A stretch of 64,000 nucleotides of DNA from Evernia prunastri (GCA_003184365.1 NKYR01000031.1:1-64000), one strand, 5' to 3'. Positions 30,234 through 42,627 are shown, counted from the first letter of the stretch. Numbers and translations: made by a program. The notes: generated from the letters alone by a model not told the origin.

Positions 30234-32030
30234 CTGCCAATATCCTCCGGCGACAGCGCAAAGCCGTCATCACGAGCGTGATTTGAAGCCTTGAGATTCA
30301 TTTTTGCTTACACGGTGAATTAGAGTCGGCGGCTTCCAATTTTCCATAATCAGGCCATCTCCGCGCAGTAGAAAGAGACGCGCTTTATGGCCATTGTCAT
30401 GCATTCGCCCCTGAGAATTTGCGGTCTCAACATCGTATTGGATATCTTTCATACGAGATAAGCAACGGAGATCAATGGACGGTGATAGATTCGTAGGTAT
30501 CTCTGTCCTCATCGAACGCACCCGACCCATCGTTGAGATGCGAAGCCTCGCCCATCTATTCTTATGATATAGTCTGTGGTGATCGAGAGAACATTTGGAG
30601 AGCATTAGGCCATTCAATTGCTCGAGTGTCTTTAGCGAGCTTGTTGTCTAAAATGGTTGAAATTTGATTATTAATTTATGCGACTTTCTTTATTAGAGTA
30701 TATGGGTAGGGAAAAAAGGGAGGAGCAGAAACATTGGTAACCAAATATCAGTCAGAGCTCGACGACTTGAGCTGCGGAGTGTTGAGAATACTTACTTCAT
30801 GAGTGGTTTTGATGAGTACGAGCGTGAGCTCTCTCGAATGACGCAAGTGGAAAGAAAATCGATCTGTAAGCCTACCAAGGCCGGTTCGACTACACAAAGC
30901 GCGGTCGCCGCTTTGCCTGGCAACACACAATCTGCTCAAGTTGATGTTCCGGAAGTTAGCCCCACTCTTTCTTTGGTATCATGTTTCTGGAGTCACAGGA
31001 CCCTCAACAAACTGCGGTTCACTCGGCCTATGGGACCTTTATCCTCATCAGGTCCACGGGACGTCAGCAACGCTCACGTCACATTGAGTGAGAAGCGCTA
31101 AAGGACGCTCTGCACGAAGCAAACGAGGAAGCCAGGCAGAAGTACGTTGGGAGGAGGCAGAAGGTCACTTGGATGAGGTCAAATGGGCGCTCCAGCGGCT
31201 TCGAAATAACCCATAGCTGCGAGCTGAAGAGCTGGCTACCAGGCGCCAGAGAGGTAACCACGGACAATCCTGCAGATGCGCTGGGGCCCTTAGTAGAGGA
31301 ATAGTAATAGGCGTGTGGCCGGCCAATGGTAACATTGACCAAGAACCTTTGCTTGACATCTTTCATTTTTCTCATTTCACTAAGGGAAGTCGATATTTTC
31401 GGATCAATATCCATAAACGCGCAGGTAGAGTGTTGTTCAGAAACAGTGATATTTGCCACAGACTTTTTTCAAACCTTTCATCCAAGAGCAGAGTGATTTT
31501 GGATATTATGATCTGGTCAAGAGTTTATCCGTAATATACATGCAAATGAAATGGGAGAGAACCCTTTTGTGTCAGGATTGGAAGGTTTGGGATCCTCTCT
31601 ATGTAGAACTTTTCTTACTCTTTCTAACAACATGCTCTTGGCAGATATCCTGAGTTGAAGAGCGACGGAAAAATCGTGTGAATATTGGCTCACCTGTCTA
31701 GTGGTCGCTTTCCAGTACACACACAAGCTCCGAAAGGGTCCGCGTACACCTAATTCTCAGTCAATGTAGGACAAAGTCAAGCCAATGTTATTTTCCTGTA
31801 CATGAGTGGTGTCAAGGTTTGTGAATCAACAACATGTAAAGTGCGCCCCGTAGAGCACTTTTCTTGGCAACCCAAAGCGGTCTAGCGTCTGGAAGTCCAA
31901 AGCTTTCCAACCAACGAAGTGAACTTCACCTCCTTGCAACTAAGCAAAGCTCATCCTTTTAAATCCTGCAACATCTCGCATCCTCCTCATAATCCGTGTT
32001 GGCACCTCACATATCCACATATACTGCGAC
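30234..32030. other. Gene-poor stretch between cluster and housekeeping genes
   Basis: A 115-codon minus frame at 30617-30270 (RMHDNGHKARLFLLRGDG) and a 100-codon plus frame at 30799-31101 look weakly coding but match nothing I know and have no splice partners. The rest shows nothing. This stretch marks the transition from accessory to core genes. Confidence 0.35.
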
Positions 32031-33542
32031 ATGACGCACAAATTACCCCCGAACCTCCTCGCTCTCTTCGCGGCACGCCCAGCCCTCCGCTATCTGCCCC
32101 CTAGCGATCATGCCGCCGAGGAACGCAAAACTAACAACATCGGTGGCATCGCGCAATACCTCTCCGCAATCGAAGACTACAAAGAAAATGTACCCTACGA
32201 GCCAACAGAGAGCTGGTTGCAAAGAAAGGATAGAGTGAAGCTGGAGAAGAAGCAGAAGCAGGAGCAACTGATCACAGAAGGTTTATCGCAAAGTATGCGA
32301 TTCGCCCACCTTTCTTCCATCCTTTGAACTGATGGCTAATTTCAATAGAGCCCGGCGATGATCCGAATGTGAGAGGAGACGCGTTCAAAACGCTGTTTGT
32401 AGCGAGATTGAGCTATGACACTACGGAGAAGGATTTGGAGAGGGAGTTTGGAAGGTTTGGACCTATTGAGAGGGTACATTGAGCTCTTTGGTAATTTTGG
32501 GCGGGCAACTTGGCTGACTCTACCAATCTAGATACGCATCGTCGCAGATGCCTCCCAAAAGGAAGAGAACGGCACAAAACCAAAGAAGAAGAAGAAGAAG
32601 AGCCATCGAGGCTATGCTTTCGTGGTGTATGAGCGTGAGAAAGACATGAAGGGTACAACTTCCATTCCCCATCCGTATGATGCAGAAACTAGGTTTCGTG
32701 ACCTCAAAGTCTGCATCCCAAGGTTTGTATAGTTGACTGACATGGGGCTGTGCCTTACAAACGATATAGCTGCCTACAAAGAGACTGATGGTATCCGCAT
32801 CAAAGACAGACGTGTTCTTGTCGACGTCGAACGTGGTCGTACAGTCAAGGGATGGAGACCTCGTCGCCTTGGAGGAGGACTTGGAGGCCGTGGATATACC
32901 AAAGCTATGCCGGCTCGACCCGCGGGAGTTGGCGGCGGCTTCGCTGCTCCAGTTGGGCCAGGCGGCTTCGGTGGTGGCTTCCGAGGAGGGTTTGGCGGCG
33001 CTCCTCGCGGTGGCGGCTTTCGAGGAGGTTTCCGAGGTGGTGACAGGGGCGGCTTTGGTGGTGGAAGAGGCGGTATCGGATACCAAGGCGGAGGCGGTTT
33101 CGGCGGTGGAAGAGGTGGGTATGGCGGTGGACCGCCTAATGGTTATGGTAATGGCCAAGCAGCACCCCCAAATGCACCTTCTGGCCCTGGCGGAAACCGT
33201 GGAGGTTTGGGCGGTGGGTATGGTGGCCCTCCGGTGAACGGTGGTATGAACGGTACCCCAAACCCCATGGATGGGCCTCGTGGTGGGTATGGTGGTGGTG
33301 GTGGTGAGCCAAGACGCAATGACTTCGACGACAGATCTTCCTACCGAGGAGGCGGTGGCGGCGGTTACGGTGATGGCCGCTCAGGAGGAATCACTGGCAG
33401 CAACCGGGAACCGGTAAGACCAAGAGATGGCGGTGGATACGGAGACAGAGATCGAGACCGAAGCTATGGCGGCGGCCGTGACGATCGGAAGAGACAATAC
33501 GACGGTGATGGTTATGATGATCCTCGCAAACGAAGGTATTAG
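32031..33542 (+). CDS. SNP1: U1 small nuclear ribonucleoprotein 70 kDa (U1-70K)
   Basis: Four exons: 32031-32280, 32349-32473, 32532-32652 and 32770-33542, joining in phase to 422 aa. The N-terminus has the U1-70K signature (LPPNLLALFAARPALRYLPP) and the basic EPTESWLQRKDRVKLEKK stretch. The RRM spans about residues 95-175 with RNP2 LFVARL and RNP1 RGYAFVVY; a lysine run precedes RNP1. After VERGRTVKGWRPRRLGGGLGGR comes a long Gly-rich FGGG/RGG region, then an Arg/Asp-rich tail. The protein binds stem-loop I of U1 snRNA and helps define 5' splice sites. The C-terminus is Gly/RGG-rich rather than the long RS/RD domain of animals. Tail-to-tail with MRT4. High confidence. Confidence 0.95.
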
Positions 33543-34176
33543 CCTACCGACTACATCTGGTTTGTTGGGTGGGTTCCCTCGATTTCAGCATTTCAGCATC
33601 AGCATTTTCTTTCTCCCTTGATTGGGGTAAGGCATGCCATTTCCGTCTCACTCTTCCTCGACAGCTCGATGGGTAAGCCTGGTCGTCATGCAACATTTTC
33701 GGCAATACCAGCTTCACCAACCACGCTTCTCACGACTCGACATCTCGCCATTTTGCAGCAAATTCGAAGATTCAAGGTATCTCGGCGGTGCTTCCCTCGT
33801 TCTGCGACTCAGAGATGCAAAGTGGTCCGGCCTTAGCAGGGAAGGTGGTCGTATCTCTTTTGCTTCAATTTCCTTATTCCCAATGGTCGGTAGGTATGTA
33901 ATTAATGCCGCAGTGTGCATTCGTGCTTCACTAAGGTAAGGTCGGGTAAGATCGTCTGGCCAGCCAGACGTCGTTCTTACTGACCCATGTACTATGATAG
34001 ATTTTCGCAGTTGTGTTACTAGCGATTGCATGGTGGTAGAAGAAGCAATAAAAGCGGCCTCATGTTCCTGCTTCCGCGGAAAAAGTTACTTGTAGCATTT
34101 CAAATGGTCAAGATTATATCCCACTGCCAACGCCGTCGCTATGCATGTCCAGGACGAACCTTTTACCAACGTTCAA
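33543..34176. other. 3' intergenic region between convergent genes
   Basis: Shared downstream region of U1-70K and MRT4. No gene seen; a CTGGCCAGCCAG inverted motif lies near 33957-33968. Confidence 0.4.
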
Positions 34177-35011
34177 TCATGACTCTACCTCCACATCCTC
34201 AATCCCTTCCTGTTCAATGTCCATTCCTTCAACATCCAGCTTCCTCTCAATTCCTTCCCCCACCACCGTCACCTCCCCTGTCTCCCTCTCCCAGTACGCC
34301 TCCACTCCCACTTTAAACTCCGCCACCGCAACCCCAAACATCTTCAACAGCGTCGTCTGCCCGCTGCCCAGCACGTCTCCCTCCTTGCAAACCACGTATT
34401 CCCCATCCAACTCCACTTTGCCTTTCACCATTCTCGTCGGCAGCCCCAACTTCCTCAAATTCGGCTCCACACTGTGTGCCAACGGCACGTCTTCTTCTTC
34501 CGGTATTTCCCCTCCTCGACTGTATAGGGTGCCGGCGGGGATGGTGAAGGTTCGAGGGGTAGTGCTGCCGGCACGGGCGAAGTCGAGGGGTGCGAAGGTT
34601 GAGAAGTAGGAGAGGATAGCGGGGGGTGGCCGGGGGGAGAAGAGGAGGCCGACGGAGCCGTGGAGGTGGGGAGAGAGAAGGGACGTCTGGGGGTAGGGTT
34701 CGCTCTCGGGGGTGAGGCCGAGGGCGACGGCCATTACTTTTGTTTTTCCGAAGAAGAGTCTGGGGTGGTTTTCTTGGTCATTTTGCTGCCTTTTGGGGAG
34801 GGGGGAAACAAGGAGACTACCTGCTATCCGATAGCTGCGTCCGTACGTCTTTGAGATAGGTATTGCGCATGTTGTGGACGCTGAAGACGTAGATGTAGGG
34901 GTATTTGGGGATGCATTCTTGGATGTTGGCGTAGAGTTTGAGGGTGAGTTCTTTGCCCTTTTTGGTGGTTCTAGACATGTGCACCACTTTGGCGCGCTTT
35001 GATTTGGGCAT
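34177..35011 (-). CDS. MRT4: Ribosome assembly factor MRT4 (P0-like)
   Basis: Two exons, 35011-34821 and 34759-34177, with a 61-nt intron, giving 257 aa. The N-terminus MPKSKRAKVVHMSRTTKKGK and KLYANIQECIPKYPYIYVF are characteristic. The RLFFGKTKVMAVALG motif spans the intron. The later TLYSRGGEIPEEEDVPLAHS and LRKLGLPTRMVKGKVEL segments match the family. MRT4 is a nuclear paralogue of ribosomal stalk protein P0 that holds the P0 site on pre-60S particles until exchange. The acidic C-terminus lacks the P0 ribosomal stalk peptide, as expected. It shares a 306-bp divergent upstream region with the PIG-Y-like gene. Confidence 0.93.
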
Positions 35012-35317
35012 CGCGAGATATTGCTGCTGTAGTGCGCGTTGTACAAGAACGATTGTTCAAATTCCACTCACTCTTGGCTTTTTGGTCTCTGAACTTTTTG
35101 ATATTCGATAGGGCTGGGTGGGCGCCAAGATTTCAAGATTTTCTTGGCAAATCTGTCGCATCTCTTCGATTGCACTACTACCTTACGCTTGTTGCTTTTT
35201 GTGGATAGAGAGCTCCTGAAATAGTCTTCGAAATGGAGGATAGGATGAACATCTCGGACCATATCAAGCTAGGAATACAAAGATAACAAAGGTGGATGGG
35301 CTGCGGCCGAGGAAGGA
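35012..35317. promoter_or_regulatory. Divergent promoter region of MRT4 and PIG-Y-like gene
   Basis: 306 bp separate the start codons of two divergent genes, so both promoters must lie here or overlap the 5' UTRs. No distinct TATA box recognised. Confidence 0.4.
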
Positions 35318-36412
35318 ATGGATGATGGTCGCGTCGCCTCGAGCAACGATTCCAACGATGGCAGCGCCGAGACGAGTGGTCAGGAGCAGGAGTCGAGTAA
35401 GCTCACTCGGAAAGTTAGCGGCCACAGAAGAAGTCTCTCAGGAAGTCTCTCAGCTTTCCTATTCCAGCGGTCATCGAGCCAAGGCCAGGTCCCAGGCTCT
35501 GGTCATGCCAACAAGGACTCCTCATCCATAAAGCCTACTGAGGAAGATGCTCTTCAAAGCCCACGGAGCGCTATGGCAATGGTTGTCCAACAGAAGGGTA
35601 TCAGGAGACGCAAAGGGTCACTTCGAAAAACAGCACTTCTAGGTACCGGCAAACTGCGTGCCGAGAGCAAAGAGCGGCCTGGGTCTCAATTGGAGAAGGT
35701 CACTTCGGCGGAAGGGATACAAAATGACAATGTATTCGCGGAGGGGGTCGCTCTGTTGAACCCGCCTTCCCCATACGATAACATGCCTACGCCTCGTCCG
35801 ATATCTAGTGTGCCTCCTCCTGTGCCAATTGGAACACACCCAGTACATGGCGACCCATCCAAGATACTAGCCCAGGAGAAGGAGAACCAGACTTTTCCAC
35901 CCCCCCAACGCCCTATGACCGCCGACTCGACCGCCTCAACCACCGATGACGAAGAATCCCCAATCTCACCTTCATTAATCGCCATTCCACCTCTACCTAA
36001 AACCAAACCGGACAGTTATTTCCCACCTCAACTTCCACGCCCCCTTACTCGACACACCACAGCGAGTTCGCGCTCCTCCCCACTTGCCTCGCTTCCCCCT
36101 ACCGTTCCATCCCCCGCTCCTTCGGAATGGGACTACTCAGAGACGCGCTGGTGGGGATGGATCATCCTCCTTGTGACTTGGATCTTCTTCGTCGTGGGAA
36201 TGGGCAGCTGTTTCGATGTGTGGAGTTGGGCGTGGGATGTTGGAGAGACACCTTATGCGCCGCCTGAGTTGGAAGATGATCCTACCTTGCCGGTTGTGGG
36301 GTATTATCCTGCGCTGATCATTCTCACGAGTGTCATGGCTTGGGTGTGGGTGACAATTGCTTGGGTGGGTATGAAGTACTTCAAACATGCGAACATTCCT
36401 GGAGATGAGTAG
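35318..36412 (+). CDS. PIG-Y-like subunit of GPI-GlcNAc transferase with long N-terminal extension
   Basis: Single exon, 364 aa. The first 265 or so residues are low-complexity, rich in Ser, Pro and Gln, with no predicted fold. The C-terminal 95 hold two hydrophobic segments: WWGWIILLVTWIFFVVGMG and YYPALIILTSVMAWVWVTIA. They are followed by WVGMKYFKHAN, which resembles the conserved WMGIKLFRHN end of human PIG-Y. PIG-Y/Eri1 is a small membrane subunit of the ER complex that starts GPI-anchor synthesis by adding GlcNAc to phosphatidylinositol. Animal PIG-Y is only about 70 residues, so the extension is notable. Assignment rests on the C-terminal motif and two-TM layout; another small ER membrane protein is the alternative. 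Confidence 0.65.
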   Translation: MDDGRVASSNDSNDGSAETSGQEQESSKLTRKVSGHRRSLSGSLSAFLFQRSSSQGQVPGSGHANKDSSSIKPTEEDALQSPRSAMAMVVQQKGIRRRKGSLRKTALLGTGKLRAESKERPGSQLEKVTSAEGIQNDNVFAEGVALLNPPSPYDNMPTPRPISSVPPPVPIGTHPVHGDPSKILAQEKENQTFPPPQRPMTADSTASTTDDEESPISPSLIAIPPLPKTKPDSYFPPQLPRPLTRHTTASSRSSPLASLPPTVPSPAPSEWDYSETRWWGWIILLVTWIFFVVGMGSCFDVWSWAWDVGETPYAPPELEDDPTLPVVGYYPALIILTSVMAWVWVTIAWVGMKYFKHANIPGDE

Positions 36413-37925
36413 TGAGCGAGTGGGCATAGTGGCACTGTTGTACGGCAGTGAGTAGGTACTCCTAAGCTTCCGAGCCTTCATGTCAAGTCAACTCGATTTT
36501 TTTGGAAGAGAATGCTCTTGCGTCACGCGCCACTGCTCTGTGGCTTCCCAAATTGAAGCTTGGCTGTTTGATTGTGAAATATCAATATGCCTTCGCAATT
36601 TAATTCAGTTGTTATGCCTTCACATTTTCTCCTCCTGGGTGCTTAAGTGAAGAATGACATTGAGAAGGGTTTCAGAGCTCTCCATTTATCTACTCAAGTC
36701 CAATGTCATTATTCTTTAGCAAGCAAGTGAAGCCTACATTTCAGGCGTTGAAATTTTCTTAGTCTATCTATTTGTTGAGGTGGCAAATAGATATTGCCAC
36801 CATTTGACAAGTAAGTGATTCCAACAGATGATCAAGGTAGAAGTCCAACTGCTTCACTTGTCCGCTTGCGAGGAGTGGAGATCTCTACGCAATCTTTGAA
36901 GCTAGCAGTGAAGGTGTGTTAAGGACATAGCCCAACCAGGGATTCATTTGACAGGGAAGTTGCCACTCAATTCTTTACATGCTTTATTGGTATTATCATT
37001 GTACGGATGTGCATTAATGTGAAGTGTTAAGAGTATGGAGACAAGTGTGACTTTACTTGGAGGGATGACTGTCTTCTTCTAATTCATGTCGCTAGTCTTT
37101 CCTATTGATCTGTGCTGGTGCTGTCACTAGAGATTGTCCAAGTGAAGGATGTTGCCTGGACTACACGTGTACTCCTGGGATCGTTTATTATTCCTTTTCC
37201 TTTTGATAATTCATTTTTGTTGCTATGCATGCGGATAGAGATGCCTGTTAAAGGTGTTTTTTTGCAATGAAGGATCGGCTAGAGGGGCAGGTGGTCAATC
37301 AATTATGGTGGAAGTGTGCAGTATGCATGGGTATGGGTGTGACTGTAACTTCTGAAACATTCTCAGCAGGCGTATGTGTTATTTGCAAAGGGAAGCTGTG
37401 GTTATTCACCATCTCCGATTCACACAGGCGTACGCTAAAAATTTATTAATCTCCGATTCACATGCAGGTGTGACATGAAGACTACCAATGAATGGCCTAG
37501 GAGATGAAGCGAACCGTGAATAAAGTCGTGTGTTAAAATGTCTCTTTACATCACGCAAGGTGTCCTAATTCACATGCAAGACGTCTCGATTCACATGCAA
37601 TTTGCCACGGGCATTGGTGCCTATTTAAACCCCCAAATTTTCCGACTTCTTCCTCCATTCTTTCTTCCATATCGACCACCTTTCTTTGGAGTGCACACAG
37701 TTTGTCTACCTTTGATGGACAATGTCTACCATGTCTCTCTCGTTGCTTGAGGCCATCCATCCATTATACATGACAAGTCTGTCTATCTTTGAACATTGCA
37801 ACCTCTCATCGTCATCATTACCCACTCACATGATATAAGATTGCTGTCTCACTTTACCTTCTGAGCTCTTATGTCTTATATAAAAATACCTGTTATTGCG
37901 GTGGCTTTGTTCGTCCCCAGATCCG
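36413..37925. other. Long non-coding stretch
   Basis: No supported gene in about 1.5 kb. Short frames only. A TATATAAAAA motif near 37878 and a TATTTAAA near 37622 could belong to promoters of a former gene to the right. The related phrases TTCACATGCAAGACG and TTCACATGCAATTTG lie 20-odd bases apart near 37570-37600. Confidence 0.35.
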
Positions 37926-39480
37926 TCAACATTCGGTCGGACTGAACCAGGCACTATGCTGTATTATTATCACTCCACCGCCTCCTCCTTTTGCACTGGA
38001 TCCAGCCCTATATGGACCAGTCACCGCCCGTGTCTCTGCCCCTGCTGCTGCTCCGACATTACCCTCCAGCGTTAGTCCTAGTAAGGCTGGTCCTAGCTTT
38101 GCTACGCGCCAGTCTGCTGCCGGAAGACAGCCCTTCCCAAAATTGTCTCCGGGGCTACTAGCCCCAGTCGAGCTCACTCAAGCTGACGACGTTTCATCGT
38201 GGGACGAACATTTACGAGGTAATGATCCTTGTTGAAAGTTTGAAAGTTTGAAAGATTGTGTACTGACTGGGTTGCGTAGTGTCGTTCGACAACCAGCGCA
38301 TGGGCCTCTGCAACACTTTGCAAACATTTTCAAGGTTGCTTCCAGGACTAGAAGCCTCTCCGCACCGATTGCTCATCCAGCATGTCTTCCTCAGCCTCGT
38401 CCAGTGCAATCAGAAATTGCATCGACGGGTGGGACTGAGTCATGCGGATTGGCTCACATGAGCTCGTTCTCTGGCTTTGGGATCTGCGACAATACAGACC
38501 ATCTTGTACCTCACTCAGGCCACTTCATCGATTGCGAGTGCTTGCCATCGGCCCAAATGTGAACAGTCAAGTTGCTAAGCTGCCGCTCCATACGCGGGGA
38601 GTTAAAGAAACACGAGGTCTTCCGGTACAGTGCCCTCGAATCATATTAGGCTGATCATCTTCTGACGATATACAGAGCGTCCAGAAGGGAGTGTCGCCAG
38701 CGCAACGATCAGCAGGCCAATTGTTGGAGATACTAAAAGAATGGACAAAATGCCTGGAGGACCAGCAAGTGGCGATGACGAGGAGGAAAGTCACCCTCGC
38801 CGGGGTAATTGAGCTTTCGTAAGAGCTCATGGCACGGTAGCAACGACGGTCGCTGTGCTCGCAAAAGATCACCAGTATTTTCAAAATGACCTGCGGCGGG
38901 CCATTGCAAAGTAGTCCAGACTCCAAACCTTTCGCCCCTTCAGCAACGGTGGAACCCATCGCTTGCCACCAGCCGACTCGAATGCAGTCTACCCTCACAG
39001 TGGGGGGATCCAGCCAGGGAACCCCAGCGTACCCGGCTCGCACGGCTCCATCAAAGTCTCGCCGACCACCCTGACCTGCCTACTACTGGATAAGTCAACC
39101 ATAGGTTCAACGTGGCTCCTACACCAAGACCGATCGCATCACCACCACGTGCAGCGCTTCAGCTCGCGCCGATTGCACCGGCTCCGCCGGGGTTGACCCC
39201 AGAAGAAGTGGCGAGGTGGCAGAAACTGGAGTCCGAATCCAGCCAAAGAACTTTGCAAAAATGAACTCCTGCGTTGGACACACACGATGCATGTGTTGTT
39301 CTGCGTGTGTTGTTTTGGTTTTGGAGCTATCCAAAAGCTCCTTCAACAAACACTCGCCACACCTGAACGTAAGAACTTGCTCGAGTCCGTCGAGGTTAGC
39401 CTCATGTTGGCCTTCAGCGACACGATCTCTCCCTAGAAGATAGATTGGTGGCGTACCACATCGGCATCAAGAAGGTTCTA
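37926..39480 (+). pseudogene. Decayed Pro/Ala/Ser-rich coding relic, family unknown
   Basis: Around 37930-38215 a plus frame reads through GLNQALCCIIITPPPPPFAL and SWDEHLRG and stops soon after. At 38279-38460 another frame (NQRMGLCNTLQTFSRLLPGL) and at 39110-39265 a third (PTPRPIASPPRAALQL; LTPEEVARWQKLESE) have coding-like composition. They are separated by stops and lack consistent splice sites. I infer one or more decayed genes, possibly transposon-derived, but no domain is recognisable. Confidence 0.3.
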
Positions 39481-39769
39481 AAAATATCTCACTTACAAGG
39501 CCCTTGGGACAACCAATTGACCAACACGGCATTCCCCAAGCACAAAGCCGAAAGACTTCTCCTGGCAACGCAAAGTCGATCCAATGTTCGACCATCTGGC
39601 GCTTGATCGACAGCTTCGCGATACTCAGCTGCTATTATTTTGAGGCCTTTGCCGGAATTTTCTCGACCTTGTGAGAGCATAGGAGCACTATATCGTCTCT
39701 TCCATGCGCAAAGAAACCTTATATGTACGACATTGGAGCTGTATATATATATATACCATTCCCGTCCCC

Positions 39770-40560
39770 GACCACTGGTTCGCCGCTGTCACAGCGCCCG
39801 GAGTCTGGCACTCCTGGTCGCAGAAAGTCAGCACGTCGATTCCATACGTGGTTCCTGAGGACGTACTCAGGGTGTAGAGCAGCTGCTTCTCTTTCGAAGC
39901 CTTGGGTGGGGTTTCGCGACTGTGTGATAGAGAGCCAGGATTCTATCGTCTCTTCTGCCCTGAAAAACGATAGCCATTATACAGCGTCGACACTCTATCA
40001 CCCCGATATCTACCACCGCCATCACCGATGAGGTTCACTGCAAATCGACGACCTCTATCAGATGGCTCGCCGCTGTGCCAGCGCCCGGAGTCTCGCACTT
40101 CTGGTCGCACGCTGCACTGTTGTTGCCCAAATCGGCCAAGGTGCCCCGCAAGCTGGCGGCCCCAGGAGCCGATACGATCATCGTCCTTGACACCATCGAG
40201 GCAAACTATGGCACCGATAACACCATCTCACCTCTCACCACCCCACCTCTCCCAACGCCTTCACCCACCGGCATCCTATCATTTCTTCTCTCAATTCTCG
40301 ATATGATAGCGTCTGTCCGTGGGGACGAAGTTCATGAGGACGTGCTCGGGGTGTAGAGTTCATCGTCTCTTCTAACCTCAAGAACAACATCTACGACACG
40401 GTGTCGGATCTATATAATCCCAACATCTACCCTCTCCATCCCTATATAAAAATACTGCTTATCCACAACTTCTGTCAAGTGGCTCGTCGCTGTGACAGCG
40501 CCCGGAGTCTCGCACTTCTGGTCGCAGAAAGCCAGCTCGTCGAGTCAATTGTTGACTTCA
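39770..40560 (+). repeat. Three diverged tandem units
   Basis: A segment of about 60 bp (C-TCG-CGCTGTG-CAGCGCCCGGAGTCT-GCACT-CTGGTCGCA) occurs at about 39778, 40063 and 40485 in the same orientation. Companion phrases also repeat: GAGGACGT-CTC-GGGTGTAGAG at about 39858 and 40336, and an AT-rich TATC/ATCTACC phrase before the second and third units. Spacing is about 285 and 420 bp. This is an old tandem duplication of a unit that was probably coding. Confidence 0.65.
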
Positions 40561-40878
40561 TACGGAAATCCAGAGGCGCTGTTATTGCGCAAAGGCAAGA
40601 TTTCTTGGTCACGGAAGTCGCGGATAACCTCTATCCATACGTCCTCGCGGTCTTCCATTTCTTCGAGGCGTACCGAGACGCTCTGCCTGCCTTGGCGCCA
40701 GATCCTTCCTCATTCACATCTGCGCTAAAACCGGCTGAGCAAATCGAGAGGCAACTCCTAGGACAGGACAACGGAGAGACTACTTACCGAAGGCACCGCC
40801 TCCTTAGCATGCCTAGGAGTTTCTCAGTTCTCCCGGCGGGCCTCGAGACCGTATTGACACCCACGAGGATTGGCTGAC
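40480..40878 (+). pseudogene. Coding relic attached to the third repeat unit
   Basis: From the third repeat unit a frame runs about 130 codons with convincing coding character: ARRCDSARSLALLVAESQ, then FIRKSRGAVIAQRQDFLV, then NLYPYVLAVFHFFEAYRD, ending at 40878. I do not recognise the family. The first two units carry the same opening but are cut short by stops, so this is probably the remains of a duplicated gene. No start codon with a clear 5' exon was found. Confidence 0.4.
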
Positions 40879-42600
40879 GAAAAGACGGTGGTCGGAGTAA
40901 GAGCAACCGATCGCAAAGAGAATGAGTAACAAAACAGAAATTGGCTTGGCATCTCGATTGCAAGATTGCTGAATATATAATCGCCTTGAGGCATGGGAGG
41001 AACGACTAGCGGGATGGAGTGAGGAATGCCTCGCGGGTTGTTTCCAATGCGGAAACACGTTGTGACCACGACGCAATCTAGCAAAATCCTATTTCTGAAG
41101 GAACTACTGGATGTGGAGGTCACTGAGGATCAGATCAACAAGATCAGTAAAGAGAATTACAACTACCGCCAGGTACTGGTCCGACAATGCAGCGCGGGGA
41201 GCTCCAAGTTGACGTGCTTAAAGTCAATCATCAACGCACGGTTGTCCGGGAAATCTAACATTGTGCTCGGTCGCCATGTTGTCGAATTTGGAGGACGAAC
41301 TTCATGACGCGAAGATGGAGGAGGAAGGGATGGAGGAGAAACAGATGGACGAGGCGGAGGGCGGTGTCCTATTCAGAGAGGAACATGAAAAGCTGGAGTG
41401 CCCGAGTATGATGTCTCCACTGGAGCCCAGAGGTTTCCATGAGGGTTCAGCCGCCATTGGTTGTGTCATGATGAGATTTTAACAAAGAACCCCGGTATAG
41501 CTTGGCAGCGTGTTTACTATATGGAGGGTTGATTCACTCAAACCAGTCTCGTGGATAGTTACATCGTTGACAGTCACCAGAATATACTATCATACTTCTC
41601 ATGTCGTGCACATCTTTTTTCACTCTCGTTTGAGGAGATTTGGAGGATCAAAGACTATCTTGATGAGAGAAGCACCACAATCGCAGTATGCACGGATATT
41701 ATGATTTCAGAGATTTTAGAAATATCGCAAGAGGTCTTTAGAATATAATCTTGATACTCTCAGAGAACCGAATGAAGAGAGTATCGAGCGCTTCGTTATT
41801 ACGATTATTTCATTACTACGGTTAAGAGATAATGATAGCTTCGTATTTTGTTACAGGATTATGATCGAGACTCTGAAGTGTTTCATAGAATTTCTTATCT
41901 TTTACTACGAGGAATTCACGCTCTCTGCTCATGAGAAAAAACGTCTTAAAGTCTTATTGAATTAATAGCTATAAGATGAGCTTTTGATAATAGAGTCAAG
42001 TAGAATTAAGCAGTGAGTCGGAGCGGTTGTAGTTCAGAGGTTTATCACGGCAATGCTAGAAGATGCGCTAAGCAACGGGGTCTTGAACTGGGACACACTT
42101 TTGTTGAAGGTTTTATCTATATACATTCGAAGACGTTGTCGATTGTAGACATCCTCAAAGGCAGGCAAGTATCCTTTGGCCTTCAGTTTTTTACCATTGG
42201 TACCGGATGACTTACCACGAGAAATCTTATGCGCTGTTCACCACCGTTCAGCAAAGCCACCAATAGCCTCGTACACTGTTGACCTCCCTATTTGAGATAG
42301 TTCAAACCATTATATCAGAGCTTGTTGTATTATTCCTCCAGCTTGTCGACCAAAGGCGCGACATGTAACGCTTTATAAACGAAGCTGTCGAAGCAGCCAG
42401 CCAAAGCATGGGTAAGTCGAGCGACGCAAAAGTTTCCATTCGTACCAGGCTAACCAAATGTTCCAGGGAGCTACATCTCAGGCGCCAGATGCCACTCCGG
42501 ACCTCTGGCCCTATGAACATTGAGCTCGGTGACTCGGCTCTGCGGACCGATGTTGATGCGTTTAGTCTTTGAGTATGTGTTGATGCGTACAGTCGTAATA
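40879..42600. other. Degraded intergenic region
   Basis: Small frames at 41026-41307 and 41261-41482 are unrecognised. From about 41700 to 42000 the DNA is AT-rich. A tRNA-like A-box phrase (TTGTAGTTCAGAGGT) lies at about 42016, but no complete cloverleaf is present. Confidence 0.3.
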
Positions 42601-42627
42601 CATAGCAAGGTACTAAACCTTTTAGCG

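Noticed and set aside
30270..30617. 115-codon minus-strand frame near the FAD oxidase relic
   Set aside because: No domain, and no in-phase splice connection to the relic.
42003..42085. tRNA-like A-box (TTGTAGTTCAGAGGT)
   Set aside because: No matching acceptor stem or proper T-arm GGTTCRANNCC follows. At best it is a degraded tRNA or SINE head.
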